Shown here: positions 27,020 through 36,376 of the stretch, piece by piece
Layout of the letters: every line of letters begins with the position of its first letter
Position numbering within the stretch: the stretch's first letter is position 1
Origin: Mesorhizobium sp. J8
GTDB lineage: Bacteria; Pseudomonadota; Alphaproteobacteria; Rhizobiales; Rhizobiaceae
DNA: 64,000 bases
Reading direction: 5' to 3'
NCBI RefSeq assembly: GCF_016591715.1
Contig: NZ_AP024109.1
Coordinates: forward strand, 3,782,001-3,846,000
Position numbers and translations under genes: made by a program
Notes under the pieces: generated by a model
What the model saw: only the letters and a program-made list of their open reading frames with translations
What the model was told of the DNA's origin: nothing
The model's database searches: none

Positions 27020-27688
27020 ATGAAATCAGCCGTCGTCCTCCTGCCTGGCCTCAACCGTGACCGCGACATGATCGCGGCGCTGACCAAGATTTCCGGCCAG
27101 GCGCCGGCGACCGTGTGGCAGACCGACACGGAAATCCCCGATGTCGACCTGATCGCCATCCCCGGCGGCTTCTCCTTTGGCGACTATCTGCGCTGCGGCG
27201 CGATCGCAGCGCGCATGCCGGTGATGCGGGCGGTCGCCGAAAAAGCCGCCAAGGGCGTGCCCGTCATCGGCGTCTGCAACGGTTTTCAAATCTTGGTCGA
27301 GGCGGGACTTCTGCCCGGCGCCCTGATGCGCAATGCCTCGCTGAAATTCGTCTGCCGGGAGGTGAAGCTCGAGATCGCCAACGCCAACACCATGTTCACC
27401 CGGCACTACAAGCCGGGGCAGATCATCCGCTCGCCCGTGGCGCATCACGACGGCAACTACTTCGCCGATGCCGAGACGCTGGCGCGGCTCGAAGGCGAAG
27501 GCCAGGTGGTGTTCCGCTACGCCGAGGGCACCAATCCCAATGGCTCGATCAACGACATCGCCGGTATCGTCAACGACAAGGGCAATGTGCTCGGCCTGAT
27601 GCCGCATCCGGAAAACCTGATCGAGGCGGCGCATGGCGGCAATGATGGGCGGGCGCTGTTCGAGAGCGCGCTCGGCGTCGCGGCTTGA
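27020..27688 (+). CDS. purQ: FGAM synthase glutaminase subunit PurQ
   Basis: A 222-residue class I glutamine amidotransferase that makes ammonia for PurL. The nucleophile Cys is in GVCNGFQIL (about residue 87), the oxyanion region in [15 protein letters not shown] near 47, and the catalytic His and Glu in [12 protein letters not shown] near 195. It is a separate small subunit, as in Gram-positive bacteria and alphaproteobacteria, rather than a domain of a large PurL. It lies two bases after purS. Confidence 0.97.
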   Translation: MKSAVVLLPGLNRDRDMIAALTKISGQAPATVWQTDTEIPDVDLIAIPGGFSFGDYLRCGAIAARMPVMRAVAEKAAKGVPVIGVCNGFQILVEAGLLPGALMRNASLKFVCREVKLEIANANTMFTRHYKPGQIIRSPVAHHDGNYFADAETLARLEGEGQVVFRYAEGTNPNGSINDIAGIVNDKGNVLGLMPHPENLIEAAHGGNDGRALFESALGVAA

Positions 27689-27727
27689 TCCTTTAACATC
27701 CTATCGGAACGCGGGGGCGGACTGACC

Positions 27728-28135
27728 ATGAGACTGACGATTGCTCGCCTTGCTCTCCTGGCCGCCGGAATCGGCTTGGCTTCCTGCCAGTCCAGCCCCA
27801 AGACGACGCCGGCTCCCTCCGGCAAAAGCGCCTCGCTGCTTGCCATGGAGCAGGTCGCGATCGCCGCGCATAAATGCTGGATCGCCAGCAAGGACCCGGC
27901 ATTCAAGGCCTACCAGATGGCCAATGAGCTCAATTCCTACAGCGGCACGCCGCGCTTCCTGCTGGTGCCCGCCAAGCATTATGGCGGCAAGCCGCTGCTG
28001 GTCGTGCAGGCGCAGGGCAATTCCAGCCGCGTCGACGTCTTCGGGCCGCTGATGAATGAGCCGCTCGGCGCGCGCATCAGTTCCGATATTGCCCGCTGGC
28101 AGGCCGGCAATTCGTCCTGCGCGGCTACCGCCTGA
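27728..28135 (+). CDS. Small lipoprotein of unknown function
   Basis: A 135-residue protein with a lipoprotein signal: RLTIARLALLAAGIGLASC, where LASC is a good lipobox and the Cys at about 20 would be acylated. The residue after Cys is Gln, suggesting outer-membrane delivery. The mature part has two further Cys (HKCWIAS and NSSCAATA) that may pair. I recognise no named family. It follows purQ by 39 bp and may share its transcript; the membrane-protein gene follows within 8 bp. Confidence 0.7.
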   Translation: MRLTIARLALLAAGIGLASCQSSPKTTPAPSGKSASLLAMEQVAIAAHKCWIASKDPAFKAYQMANELNSYSGTPRFLLVPAKHYGGKPLLVVQAQGNSSRVDVFGPLMNEPLGARISSDIARWQAGNSSCAATA

Positions 28136-28142
28136 GGCCGCC

Positions 28143-28805
28143 ATGGGCCGGTTCCTGCAGATCGCGGGACTGGTCATCGGGCTGATTGCGCTTGTCCTGC
28201 AATTCGCCATCACCATACCGGCATCGATGGCGGCGGGACGCAGCTTCCTCGGCTCGATCGTCTTCTATTTCAGCTTCTTCACCATTCTCACCAACATCGC
28301 GGCATCGATGGTGCATGCTTCGCTGCTATCGCCCACCGGCTACGCCTGGTTCCCAGCCTTCGCCGGGCCACGGGTGCGGACTGGCGTCGCGGTCGCCATC
28401 ACGCTGGTCTTCATCATCTATGCGACCGTGCTGGCGGGCCTGTGGCAACCGCAGGGCCTGTTCCTGCTTTGCGACATCCTGCTCCACTACGTCACGCCGT
28501 TTGTCTTCGTCATATGGTGGCTCGTCGCGGGTGCCGACGGCACGACGCGCTGGCGCGATATCTCCTGGTGGATGATCTATCCGCTGGCCTACCTTGCCTA
28601 CGCGCTGATCCGCGCGCCCTTCGCCGGCGAAGTGCCCTACCCGTTCCTTGATGTTGCCAAGAACGGCGCGGCCAGCGTCGCCGTTTCGGCCTCGGGCGTC
28701 ACGGTGCTATTCATCGGATTGAGCGTGCTTGCCGTGCTGATTGATCACGGCATCGGCCGGTTGCGGGCAAAACCCGCAACCCGCGTCCAGTCGAGCCGCC
28801 CATAG
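28143..28805 (+). CDS. Pr6Pr family membrane protein
   Basis: A 220-residue integral membrane protein with six predicted hydrophobic segments (about 5-25, 35-58, 75-98, 105-127, 140-158, 185-208). The sequence SWWMIYPLAYLAYALIRAPF and the N-terminal FFTILTNIAAS region match the Pr6Pr/FAR-17a-AIG1-like family, whose activity in bacteria is unknown. ATG 28143 follows the lipoprotein stop closely; a longer upstream frame would overlap that gene and adds no membrane segment. Confidence 0.75.
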   Translation: MGRFLQIAGLVIGLIALVLQFAITIPASMAAGRSFLGSIVFYFSFFTILTNIAASMVHASLLSPTGYAWFPAFAGPRVRTGVAVAITLVFIIYATVLAGLWQPQGLFLLCDILLHYVTPFVFVIWWLVAGADGTTRWRDISWWMIYPLAYLAYALIRAPFAGEVPYPFLDVAKNGAASVAVSASGVTVLFIGLSVLAVLIDHGIGRLRAKPATRVQSSRP

Positions 28806-28808
28806 GCA

Positions 28809-29057
28809 TCACTCCCAGAATGCCCTGATGCCTTCGCGATGGGCATCGCAGCGCGAGATGCCGATATCCTTGAGCTGCTCGTCCGTCATCTCAAGCAGAG
28901 CGAGGCGGCCGCGCCGGCGCTCAAGCATGCGATCGATTTGTTTGGCGGCGGAACGGAGCACGAATACAAGGCGACCGACGAAGCCCCGACGGCTCCGTGG
29001 ATCGGTCTGGGCGCCAAATGCCGGACCGGCGTAGCGAATTGTCTCTATTGTACCCAT
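28809..29057 (-). CDS. DUF1127 protein divergent from a MocR regulator
   Basis: An 82-residue basic protein. The C-terminal part, ERRRGRLALLEMTDEQLKDIGISRCDAHRE, is a standard DUF1127 motif. ATG 29057 is used, because in-frame codons upstream run into the divergent regulatory region. It starts 91 bp from the MocR gene on the other strand. Two near-identical 15-base direct repeats lie one inside its first codons and one just upstream, so binding of a regulator could block both initiation and elongation. Confidence 0.8.
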   Translation of the reverse strand: MGTIETIRYAGPAFGAQTDPRSRRGFVGRLVFVLRSAAKQIDRMLERRRGRLALLEMTDEQLKDIGISRCDAHREGIRAFWE

Positions 29058-29084
29058 TGTCGTTCTGCCTTGTCTCGATTGTAC
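29039..29084. promoter_or_regulatory. Direct-repeat operator candidate for the MocR regulator
   Basis: TTGTCTCTATTGTAC (29039-29053) and TTGTCTCGATTGTAC (29070-29084) match at 14 of 15 bases and are spaced 31 bp start to start, about three helical turns. MocR-type regulators such as GabR bind direct repeats at comparable spacing. The left copy overlaps codons 3-7 of the DUF1127 gene. Confidence 0.5.
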
Positions 29085-29140
29085 TTTTCCAATCGTCGGT
29101 TCGATATGAATTGACTCTTCGCGCGGTGCAATATAGAAAA

Positions 29141-29155
29141 TTGTCACCATGACAA
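29141..29155. promoter_or_regulatory. Palindrome over the MocR start codon
   Basis: TTGTC-ACCAT-GACAA is a perfect 5+5 palindrome that contains the ATG at 29149. Its half-site TTGTC also starts the direct repeats 70-100 bp away, which hints at autoregulation. Confidence 0.4.
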
Positions 29156-30558
29156 ATTGGCTCCCTGATCTCTCCTCTGGCTCCGGTCCGCTTTATCAGC
29201 GTCTTGCTGACAGCATTGAGTCAGATATCGACAAGGGCGTCATCGATGCTGGTGCGAAACTGCCGCCGCAGCGCGACCTCGCCTATGACATCGGCACGAC
29301 CGTCGGCACCATCGGCAGGGCCTATCAGTTGCTGCGCGAACGCGGTCTGGTGAGCGGCGAGGTCGGTCGCGGCACCTATGTGCTTGGCCAGCGTTCGGAG
29401 ACCCCGAAATCCGACGTCGAACCTGGCCTGCAAGGCACGCGCCCTATCGACGCGCCGAGCGGCAAGCTGCGCTTCGACAGCACCGCCGCGCCCGATGTCG
29501 GCCAGGGCGCGGTGATTGCCGACATCCTTGCGCGTACCGCGCAGGAGCACCCGCACGAAATTTCGAGCTACACACGCGATTTTCCCGAACGCTGGTACGA
29601 GGCGGGCAGCCGCTGGCTTGCGCGCAATTCCTTCCGACCATCGCTCGATTCGATCGTGCCTACGCTGGGGACTCATGCCGCGGTCATGGCGGCGATCGCG
29701 GCGCTGACCATGCCCGGCGACTACGTGGTCTTCGAGCACCTCACCTATTCGCAGATCGCACGCAGCGCCGGGCTCATCGGCCGTCGCACGGCGCTGGTTT
29801 CGGCTGACGAGGGCGGTATCGACCCGGATGATTTCGAGCGCGTCTGCGCGCAGAAACATCCGAAGGTGATGTTCGTGATGCCGACCGCGAAGAACCCGAC
29901 CCTGGTGACGTTGTCGGCGGAACGGCGGCAGGCGATCGCGCGGATCGCGCGCGAATACAATGTCGCGCTGATCGAGGACGATCTTTACGGTGAGCTCACC
30001 GACGATCCGACGCCGCTGCTCGCCGAATACGCGCCCGAGCGCACGATCGTCGCCGGCGGCCTGTCGAAGTCGGTCGCGGCGGGCGTGCGCGGCGGCTGGC
30101 TTTCCTGCCCGCCGGCCTACCGCCACCGCATCCGTGTCGCGCATAAGATGATGACCGGCGGCCTGCCCTTCCTGCTGGCCGAGGTCGGCACACGGCTGGT
30201 GATGTCGGGGCAGGCGGACGAGATCCGCAAGCGCTGCATTGCCGAAATCCAGGCTCGCCTTGCCATCGTGCGCGACGTGCTGGCGGGCTTCGACATCAAG
30301 GTAAGGGACAACGTGCCCTTCGTCTGGCTGACCTTGCCGGACCCGTGGCTGTCCGGCACCTTCAAGAACGCCTGCCTGGCACAGGGCGTGCTCATCGACG
30401 ACGAGGACGAATTCAAGGCCGGCCGCTCCGAGCAGGTCTTCCACGGCGTGCGCTTCGGCGTCTCGCAACCGCGGCAAAGCAAGGATGTCGCCGGCGGCGT
30501 CGCCGTCATCCGCCGCCTGCTCGACGAGGGCCGCGCCGGCTACGACAGTTTTTCCTGA
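29149..30558 (+). CDS. MocR/PdxR family PLP-dependent transcriptional regulator
   Basis: A 469-residue fusion of a GntR winged helix (about 10-80: LYQRLADSIESDIDKGVI, KLPPQRDLAYDIGTTVGTIG, GEVGRGTYV) and a class I aminotransferase-like domain (about 110-460). The PLP lysine is near 307 in AGGLSKSVAAGVRGG, with NPTLVT and LIEDDLYGEL also conserved. Members sense PLP-amino acid adducts and often control the divergent gene, here a DUF1127 gene. The ligand cannot be predicted. The downstream purL is 147 bp away and probably independent. Confidence 0.92.
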   Translation: MTNWLPDLSSGSGPLYQRLADSIESDIDKGVIDAGAKLPPQRDLAYDIGTTVGTIGRAYQLLRERGLVSGEVGRGTYVLGQRSETPKSDVEPGLQGTRPIDAPSGKLRFDSTAAPDVGQGAVIADILARTAQEHPHEISSYTRDFPERWYEAGSRWLARNSFRPSLDSIVPTLGTHAAVMAAIAALTMPGDYVVFEHLTYSQIARSAGLIGRRTALVSADEGGIDPDDFERVCAQKHPKVMFVMPTAKNPTLVTLSAERRQAIARIAREYNVALIEDDLYGELTDDPTPLLAEYAPERTIVAGGLSKSVAAGVRGGWLSCPPAYRHRIRVAHKMMTGGLPFLLAEVGTRLVMSGQADEIRKRCIAEIQARLAIVRDVLAGFDIKVRDNVPFVWLTLPDPWLSGTFKNACLAQGVLIDDEDEFKAGRSEQVFHGVRFGVSQPRQSKDVAGGVAVIRRLLDEGRAGYDSFS

Positions 30559-30705
30559 TCGAGCCCACGGGCCCGGGGCGCCGACCGCGCCGGCAGGGGC
30601 AGTTTTCCGGCATTTTCGTCATTCGATGGGGTGTATCGCGCGAAAAGCTTGCGATAAGAGGAGGACTCGAAAACTCCCCTCTCCCACGGACAAAAATCGC
30701 CGCTC

Positions 30706-32937
30706 ATGACCATTTCCAATTCCGTGCCGATCACCCCCGAGCTCGTCGCAGCGCATGGGCTGAAGCCCGACGAATACCAGCGCATCCTCGATCTGGTCGG
30801 CCGCGAGCCAAGCTTCACCGAGCTCGGCATCTTCTCGGCGATGTGGAACGAGCACTGCTCCTACAAGTCCTCCAAGAAATGGCTGCGCACGCTGCCGACC
30901 AGCGGCCCGCAGGTCATCCAGGGTCCAGGCGAGAATGCCGGCGTGGTCGACATCGGCGACGGCGACTGCGTCGTTTTCAAGATGGAGAGCCACAACCATC
31001 CCTCCTACATCGAGCCCTATCAGGGCGCGGCGACCGGCGTCGGCGGCATTTTGCGCGACGTCTTCACCATGGGCGCGCGGCCGGTCGCGGCGATGAACGC
31101 GCTGCGCTTCGGCGCGCCGGATCATCCCAAGACCCGGCATCTGGTCGCCGGCGTGGTTTCCGGCGTCGGCGGCTACGGCAATTCCTTCGGCGTGCCGACG
31201 GTGGGCGGCGAGGTCAATTTCGACGCCCGCTATAACGGCAACATCCTGGTCAACGCCTTCGCGGCGGGCCTCGCCAAGACCAACGCCATCTTCCTGTCGC
31301 AGGCCAAGGGCGTCGGCCTGCCGGTCGTCTATCTCGGTGCCAAGACCGGACGCGACGGCGTCGGCGGCGCCACCATGGCGTCGGCCGAATTCGACGACAA
31401 GATCGAGGAGAAACGCCCGACCGTGCAGGTCGGCGATCCCTTCACCGAAAAATGCCTGCTGGAAGCCTGCCTCGAGCTGATGGCCTCGGGCGCCGTCATC
31501 GCCATCCAGGACATGGGTGCGGCCGGGCTCACCTGCTCGGCCGTCGAGATGGGCGCCAAGGGCGATCTCGGCATCGAGCTCGATCTCGACAAGGTGCCGG
31601 TGCGCGAGGAGCGCATGAGCGCCTATGAGATGATGCTGTCGGAAAGCCAGGAGCGCATGTTGATGGTGCTGCGCCCCGAGAAGGAAGAGGAAGCCGAAGC
31701 GATCTTCCGCAAATGGGGGCTCGACTTCGCCATCGTCGGCAAGACCACGGATGACCTACGTTTTCGCGTGCTGCATCAGGGTGACGAGGTCGCCAATTTG
31801 CCGATCAAGGAGCTCGGCGATCAGGCGCCCGAATATGACCGCCCCTGGGTCGAGACCAGGAAGCCGGCGCCGCTTGCCGCAAACGATGCGCCGAAGGCCG
31901 ATGTCGCAGACGCGCTGCTGAAAATGCTCGGCGGGCCGGATCTCTCCTCGCGCCGCTGGGTGTGGGAGCAGTACGACACGCTGATCCAGGGCAATTCGCT
32001 GCAGCTTCCCGGCGGCGATGCCGGCGTGGTGCGCGTCGAAGGCCATCCGACCAAGGCGCTGGCTTTCTCCTCCGATGTCACGCCGCGCTACTGCGAGGCC
32101 GACCCTTACGAGGGCGGCAAGCAGGCGGTCGCCGAATGCTGGCGCAACCTGACCGCGACCGGCGCCCTGCCGCTCGCCGCCACCGACAACCTCAATTTCG
32201 GCAATCCGGAGCGGCCCGAAATCATGGGCCAGTTCGTCGGCGCCATCAAAGGCATCGGCGATGCCTGCCGCGCGCTGGGCTTCCCGATCGTCTCCGGCAA
32301 TGTCTCGCTCTACAACGAAACCAACGGCCGCGGCATCCTGCCGACGCCGACCATCGGCGGCGTCGGGCTGATTGCCGACTGGTCGAAGATGGCGCGAATC
32401 GGCTTTGCCGCCGAGGGCCAGATGATCGTGCTGGTCGGCGCGCCGCCGACATGGGGCAGCCATCTCGGCCAGTCCGTCTACCTGCGCGACATCCATGGCC
32501 GCGCCGACGGTCCGCCGCCGCCGGTCGATCTCGCACACGAAAAGCGCGTCGGCGACCATGTGCGCTCGCTGATCGCGTCCGGCGCCGTCACCGCCGCACA
32601 TGACGTCTCGGACGGTGGCCTGGCGGTAGCGCTGGCCGAAATGGCGATGGCCTCCGGCATCGGCGCCACCATCCCTGGCCTCACCGGCACCGATCCGATC
32701 CCGGTCTGGTTCGGCGAGGACCAGGGCCGCTACCTGCTGACGCTGTCGATCGATCCGCAGAGCGGTGAATGGGACAGGATCCGCGAGGAACAGGGCAAGC
32801 TCGGCATCTTCGCGCCCTGGATCGGCACCACCGGCGGTCGTGAATTGAAGCTGGGTGACGCACGGCCGATCCCGGTCACCGAGCTGAAGGCTGCCCATGA
32901 AGGCTGGTTCCCGCGCTTCATGGATCAGGCCAGTTGA
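30706..32937 (+). CDS. purL: FGAM synthase subunit PurL
   Basis: A 743-residue small-type PurL, the synthetase component that uses ATP and ammonia from PurQ to convert FGAR to FGAM. Characteristic parts are [18 protein letters not shown] near 45, [20 protein letters not shown] near 92 with the catalytic His, and [17 protein letters not shown] near 266. The length fits PurL that partners with separate PurS and PurQ, both encoded 3 kb upstream. The AT-rich 147 bp before it are the likely promoter region. Confidence 0.97.
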   Translation: MTISNSVPITPELVAAHGLKPDEYQRILDLVGREPSFTELGIFSAMWNEHCSYKSSKKWLRTLPTSGPQVIQGPGENAGVVDIGDGDCVVFKMESHNHPSYIEPYQGAATGVGGILRDVFTMGARPVAAMNALRFGAPDHPKTRHLVAGVVSGVGGYGNSFGVPTVGGEVNFDARYNGNILVNAFAAGLAKTNAIFLSQAKGVGLPVVYLGAKTGRDGVGGATMASAEFDDKIEEKRPTVQVGDPFTEKCLLEACLELMASGAVIAIQDMGAAGLTCSAVEMGAKGDLGIELDLDKVPVREERMSAYEMMLSESQERMLMVLRPEKEEEAEAIFRKWGLDFAIVGKTTDDLRFRVLHQGDEVANLPIKELGDQAPEYDRPWVETRKPAPLAANDAPKADVADALLKMLGGPDLSSRRWVWEQYDTLIQGNSLQLPGGDAGVVRVEGHPTKALAFSSDVTPRYCEADPYEGGKQAVAECWRNLTATGALPLAATDNLNFGNPERPEIMGQFVGAIKGIGDACRALGFPIVSGNVSLYNETNGRGILPTPTIGGVGLIADWSKMARIGFAAEGQMIVLVGAPPTWGSHLGQSVYLRDIHGRADGPPPPVDLAHEKRVGDHVRSLIASGAVTAAHDVSDGGLAVALAEMAMASGIGATIPGLTGTDPIPVWFGEDQGRYLLTLSIDPQSGEWDRIREEQGKLGIFAPWIGTTGGRELKLGDARPIPVTELKAAHEGWFPRFMDQAS

Positions 32938-32942
32938 CCAGA

Positions 32943-33046
32943 AGCATGTCTCCCGAAAGTGTGCAGCGGTTTCGGGAAAAAGACATGCTTATGAGAAGAG
33001 ACTTAAATCATGTCGCACAAATCCTTTTTTATGCGGCATGATTTAA
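32943..33046. repeat. Intergenic palindromic repeat (AGCATGTCTCCCGAAA family) with a second palindrome
   Basis: AGCATGTCTCCCGAAA pairs with TTTCGGG...AGACATGCT across a short loop (32943-32990). It is followed by TAAATCATGTCGCA and TGCGGCATGATTTA, a second inverted pair (33004-33046) that overlaps the start of the next gene. Related copies are at 35815-35920 and 50408-50513. Confidence 0.75.
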
Positions 33047-33558
33047 CCGCCAGGGCGCTTGTTGCAGTCGTCTTCTGGCCGTCCCTGTTCTTCTTCTGGT
33101 TTCTCGGGCCGTTCGTTCTGTTCCTGCTGTCGACGACCTCGAGCGAGACCTGTTCGCGACTGGAAACCCGCGCCGAGTTCCTGGCGGCGGCCAACGGCAC
33201 GCTGCCGATGCTCATCGTGCAGACCTTGATCTATGCGGTTCCGATCGGCTGCCTGATGCTCTGGAACAGGCTGTCTCCGGAGCCGGCGCGGGCAAGGCGG
33301 GTCGCGATCTGCATCAAGCTCTTCGCCGTCTCGGCAGTGGTCGGAGCGGTTTGGGACTATGGCACGTCCTTGATCTGCGACGGCTACGGCCAGCCCTTCT
33401 TCTCCACCGCATGGCAGATGACGAGCTATCTTCCCATCGTCAGCCTGTTGATCAACATCCCGCTCTGCGTGCTGGTCTTCAGCCTCGGCCGCGCCTATTC
33501 GACCCGCGATGACGTCACCGAAGATGGCGTGGTTCATCCGAGCCAGGACAATTCCTAG
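33010..33558 (+). CDS. Hypothetical membrane protein
   Basis: A 182-residue protein with four likely membrane segments (about 15-40, 63-83, 97-117, 140-160). It has no recognised family. Two cysteines flank the loop region (SETCSRLE and SLICDGYG). The first ATG at 33010 lies inside a palindromic repeat, so the true start may be ATG 33031 (MRHDLTARALVAVVFW), which keeps all membrane segments. It sits between purL and bolA and may ride on the purL transcript. Confidence 0.6.
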   Translation: MSHKSFFMRHDLTARALVAVVFWPSLFFFWFLGPFVLFLLSTTSSETCSRLETRAEFLAAANGTLPMLIVQTLIYAVPIGCLMLWNRLSPEPARARRVAICIKLFAVSAVVGAVWDYGTSLICDGYGQPFFSTAWQMTSYLPIVSLLINIPLCVLVFSLGRAYSTRDDVTEDGVVHPSQDNS

Positions 33559-33658
33559 GCTTCCTCACCCGACGGAATGGCTTCAATCCGGGCTGGAAAG
33601 GCTTTAGGCTCACTTCGAGTCACATACTCGGCCTGCCCGCTTGAAACAGGATTTTGCC

Positions 33659-33892
33659 ATGGCAATGGATGCCCACGACATCGAAAAACTGATCAAGGAA
33701 AGCATTCCGGACGCCAAGGTGACGATCCGTGATCTCGCCGGCGACGGCGACCATTATGCGGCCGAAGTGGTGGCCGAGAGTTTCCGGGGCAAAAGCCGCG
33801 TCCAGCAGCACCAGATGGTCTATGACGCGCTGAAGGGCAATATGGGCGGCGTGCTGCACGCGCTGGCGCTGCAGACCAGCGTCCCCGACTGA
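33659..33892 (+). CDS. bolA: BolA family protein
   Basis: A 77-residue BolA/IbaG-type protein with a class II KH-like fold. It shows [20 protein letters not shown] at about 31-50 and [21 protein letters not shown] near the C terminus, including the conserved His of the family. BolA proteins bind monothiol glutaredoxins through a shared 2Fe-2S cluster, and grxD lies 154 bp downstream. ATG 33659 is the start of the canonical [14 protein letters not shown]. The pair probably functions in iron-sulfur trafficking or iron sensing. Confidence 0.93.
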   Translation: MAMDAHDIEKLIKESIPDAKVTIRDLAGDGDHYAAEVVAESFRGKSRVQQHQMVYDALKGNMGGVLHALALQTSVPD

Positions 33893-34046
33893 GCAGCGCT
33901 GCTGCCCCTCAGGCTTGGCCCAATATCGCGTTATTCCTTGCGCCATTCAGATAGCGTCGCGGCTAACGTCTTGTTTCAGCCACCCTATGGGTTTATTTGA
34001 AGGACATGCTTCGAGCCTGACTCCCACAGGCGTGAAAGGATTGTCC

Positions 34047-34382
34047 ATGACCGGCATCAGCGACTACATCGACAATGAAGTGAAGAGCAACGACGTCGTG
34101 CTCTTCATGAAGGGCACGCCCGGCTTCCCGCAATGCGGGTTTTCCGGCCAGGTGGTGCAGATCCTCGACTACATCGGGGCCGACTACAAAGGCGTCAACG
34201 TGCTCGACTCGGCCGAATTGCGCCAGGGCATCAAGGATTATTCGAACTGGCCGACCATCCCGCAGCTCTATGTGAAGGGTGAATTCGTCGGCGGTTGCGA
34301 CATCGTGCGCGAGATGTTCCAGGCCGGCGAGTTGCAGGATTTCCTCGTCGAAAAGGGCGTCAGCGTCAAAGGCGCCGCCTGA
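34047..34382 (+). CDS. grxD: Monothiol glutaredoxin Grx4 type
   Basis: A 111-residue monothiol glutaredoxin with the CGFS active site (PQCGFSGQ, Cys30), the glutathione-binding [20 protein letters not shown] segment near 71-90, and the usual N-terminal helix. Such proteins carry a glutathione-ligated 2Fe-2S cluster and pass it to targets or to BolA. ATG 34047 is chosen from family alignment. It follows bolA, a conserved order in alphaproteobacteria. Confidence 0.96.
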   Translation: MTGISDYIDNEVKSNDVVLFMKGTPGFPQCGFSGQVVQILDYIGADYKGVNVLDSAELRQGIKDYSNWPTIPQLYVKGEFVGGCDIVREMFQAGELQDFLVEKGVSVKGAA

Positions 34383-34390
34383 CTGAACCG

Positions 34391-34410
34391 TACCGGCCAG
34401 TCGGCCGGTA
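34391..34410 (+). terminator. Stem-loop after grxD
   Basis: TACCGGCC-AGTC-GGCCGGTA forms a perfect eight-base stem nine bases after the grxD stop. Only a weak T-rich stretch follows, so termination is possible but uncertain. Confidence 0.45.
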
Positions 34411-34527
34411 GCGCTAATTTCCGGGGCAGCCCCCACCTCGGCATTGTGGTTCCCTAAGCTCGGGAACGACACGAACCGTTGCGCCGGCAGTCCGGCGCAT
34501 GTTCGTTTGAAACGATCGGATTTTGCG

Positions 34528-35796
34528 GTGGACAAGCAGGCTGTGGCGCAGCAATCGGCAACCAATTTGCCCATTCCGCGCTGGGAATTCATCGCGCTCT
34601 GTGCAGCGCTTATGGCGCTCAACTCCCTGGCCATCGACATCATGCTGCCGGCGCTGCAGCAGATCGGCGCCTCGCTCGGCGTCGAGAGCGAGAACCACCG
34701 CCAATATGTCATCACCGCCTATATGCTCGGCTTCGGCGGCGGACAGCTTTTGTTCGGCCCCATATCGGATCGGTTTGGCCGCCGCGCGCCGCTGGTCTTT
34801 GGCCTGGTCGTCTATGTCGTGGCCGCGGCGGCCGCCGCCATAGCGCCCAGTTTCACCCTGTTGCTGACCTGGCGTCTCATCCAGGGCATCGGCGCGGCCG
34901 CAACCCGCGTGATCGCCGTCTCGATCGTGCGCGACACGTTCGAAGGCCGGCGTATGGCAGAGGTTATGTCGCTGATCTTCATGGTGTTCATGGCCATCCC
35001 CGTCATCGCTCCCGGCATCGGCCAGTTCGTCATGCTATTCGCCAGTTGGCACTGGATTTTCGTGACCATGGCCATCGGCGCGCTGATCGTTTCGACCTGG
35101 GCTCTGCTGCGGCTGCCGGAGACGCTGCATTCCGAATATCGCCGCTCGCTCACGGTAGGGTCCGTGCTCGGCGGCTTCCGCATCGTGCTCACCAACCGGC
35201 TCACGCTTTGCTACGCCTTTGCCAGCACGTTCATCTTCGCCGCCATGTTCGGCTTCATCAGTTCGGCACAGCAGATCTATATCGACATCTTTCACGTGGG
35301 CGAATTGTTCCCGCTGATCTTTGCCGGCGTCGCCGGCGTGCTTGCCTTCTCCAACTATCTCAATTCGCGGCTGGTCGGACAAATCGGCATGCGCCGCCTG
35401 TCGCAAGGCGCGCTGCTCATCTTCCTGTGCATCAGCCTTGCCTGGCTGGTCGTCTCGCTGGAGATGCAGATGCCGCTGTGGCTCTTCGTCACCTTTTTTG
35501 CCGGCGCGATGCTACCGTTCGGCGGACTGGGCGCCAATTTCAACGCCCTCGCCATGGAGCCGCTCGGCGAGCTCGCCGGGACGGCCGCATCCATCCTTGG
35601 TTTCATGCAGACTTTTCTCGGCGCCCTGATCGGCGCGGCGATCGGCCAGGCCTATAACGGCACGGTGACGCCTCTGGCCGCGGGCTTCTGCAGCGTTTCG
35701 GTCGCGGCTTTGCTGATGATCCTGATCGCCGAGCGAGGCAGGATGTTCCAGCCTCACAATCCCCCTGTTTCCGGGCACGTCACCGATCTGCACTGA
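34528..35796 (+). CDS. MFS drug exporter, Bcr/CflA type
   Basis: A 422-residue major facilitator with 12 hydrophobic segments. The family motif A is GPISDRFGRRAPLVFG in loop 2-3, and motif D1-like LNSLAIDIMLPALQQIG lies in the first helix, as in Bcr/CflA multidrug transporters. RLIQGIGAAATRVIAVSIVRD in helix 4-5 is also typical. It likely exports a drug-like compound or metabolite by proton antiport. The start is uncertain: GTG 34528 has GGA seven bases upstream, TTG 34507 and GTG 34444 are in frame. A short inverted repeat GTTCCC / GGGAAC lies at 34449-34467. Confidence 0.85.
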   Translation: MDKQAVAQQSATNLPIPRWEFIALCAALMALNSLAIDIMLPALQQIGASLGVESENHRQYVITAYMLGFGGGQLLFGPISDRFGRRAPLVFGLVVYVVAAAAAAIAPSFTLLLTWRLIQGIGAAATRVIAVSIVRDTFEGRRMAEVMSLIFMVFMAIPVIAPGIGQFVMLFASWHWIFVTMAIGALIVSTWALLRLPETLHSEYRRSLTVGSVLGGFRIVLTNRLTLCYAFASTFIFAAMFGFISSAQQIYIDIFHVGELFPLIFAGVAGVLAFSNYLNSRLVGQIGMRRLSQGALLIFLCISLAWLVVSLEMQMPLWLFVTFFAGAMLPFGGLGANFNALAMEPLGELAGTAASILGFMQTFLGALIGAAIGQAYNGTVTPLAAGFCSVSVAALLMILIAERGRMFQPHNPPVSGHVTDLH

Positions 35797-35814
35797 TCGT
35801 CGCCTCCACGAAGT

Positions 35815-35920
35815 TAAAGCATGTCTCCCGAAAGTGGGAACCGGTTTCGGGCCAAAGACATGCGCAAAATCAAAGGCCTAAAGCGCATGGAACGATTCTG
35901 AAAGATCGCGACGCGCTTTA
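35815..35920. repeat. Intergenic repeat (AAGCATGTCTCCCGAAAG family), full copy
   Basis: A 106-base copy made of a palindrome (GCATGTCTCCCGAAAGTGGG ... GGTTTCGGGCCAAAGACATGC) and a trailer with CTAAAGCGCATGGAACGATT and GCGACGCGCTTTA. The copy at 50408-50513 is nearly identical along its whole length. It separates the convergent MFS gene and exported-protein gene. Confidence 0.85.
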
Positions 35921-36313
35921 GGATCTGCCTTCCTGCGCTGCCGTGAAGCGCGGCGAAAGGATGCGACCTGCGATCGCGCCGCCCATGCTTTCGGTAAACG
36001 GCAATGGCAGGGCCTTTCCAAGCGCCTCGAGCACCGAAGCGACAAAAGCCCTGTTCAGCCTGTCGTCCGGTCCCAACTCGGAGAAGGTGGCGTGCGGCTT
36101 GCCGAAAAGCGTCCCGTCCCGGCGAAGCGAGAACCTTAGCGTCAGCGACATGCCGGCCGTACCGCGCGGCGGACGCCAGCAGGCATAAATGGCGGCCGAC
36201 ATTTCCGCTATGGAGTCGACCGGATCGCGACTGCCGCAGGCGCGTTCCTGCGCGCAACTCGCGTTCACCGTAGCGGCCAGGGCGAGAGCAGCCACGGCGA
36301 ACCTGAAGCTCAT
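35918..36313 (-). CDS. Exported hypothetical protein, TonB-C-like tail
   Basis: A 131-residue secreted protein with a signal peptide SFRFAVAALALAATVNA followed by a short Cys-containing mature start. The rest, YACWRPPRGTAGMSLTLRFS, a central helix and a closing RFTAAQ strand, resembles TonB/TolA C-terminal domains in length and strand order, but this is inference. ATG 36313 is preferred because GGAG lies six bases upstream; ATG 36319 is in frame. Its end touches an intergenic repeat. Confidence 0.55.
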   Translation of the reverse strand: MSFRFAVAALALAATVNASCAQERACGSRDPVDSIAEMSAAIYACWRPPRGTAGMSLTLRFSLRRDGTLFGKPHATFSELGPDDRLNRAFVASVLEALGKALPLPFTESMGGAIAGRILSPRFTAAQEGRS

Positions 36314-36376
36314 TGCCATCTCCGGCGACTCAAGGATCTTGAGAACGGCAGCCAAGCGCGGCCGGCGCAACCGATC

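Noticed and set aside
34449..34467. Inverted repeat GTTCCC / GGGAAC as a regulatory hairpin of the MFS gene
   Set aside because: A six-base stem in GC-rich DNA is expected by chance; kept only as a remark.
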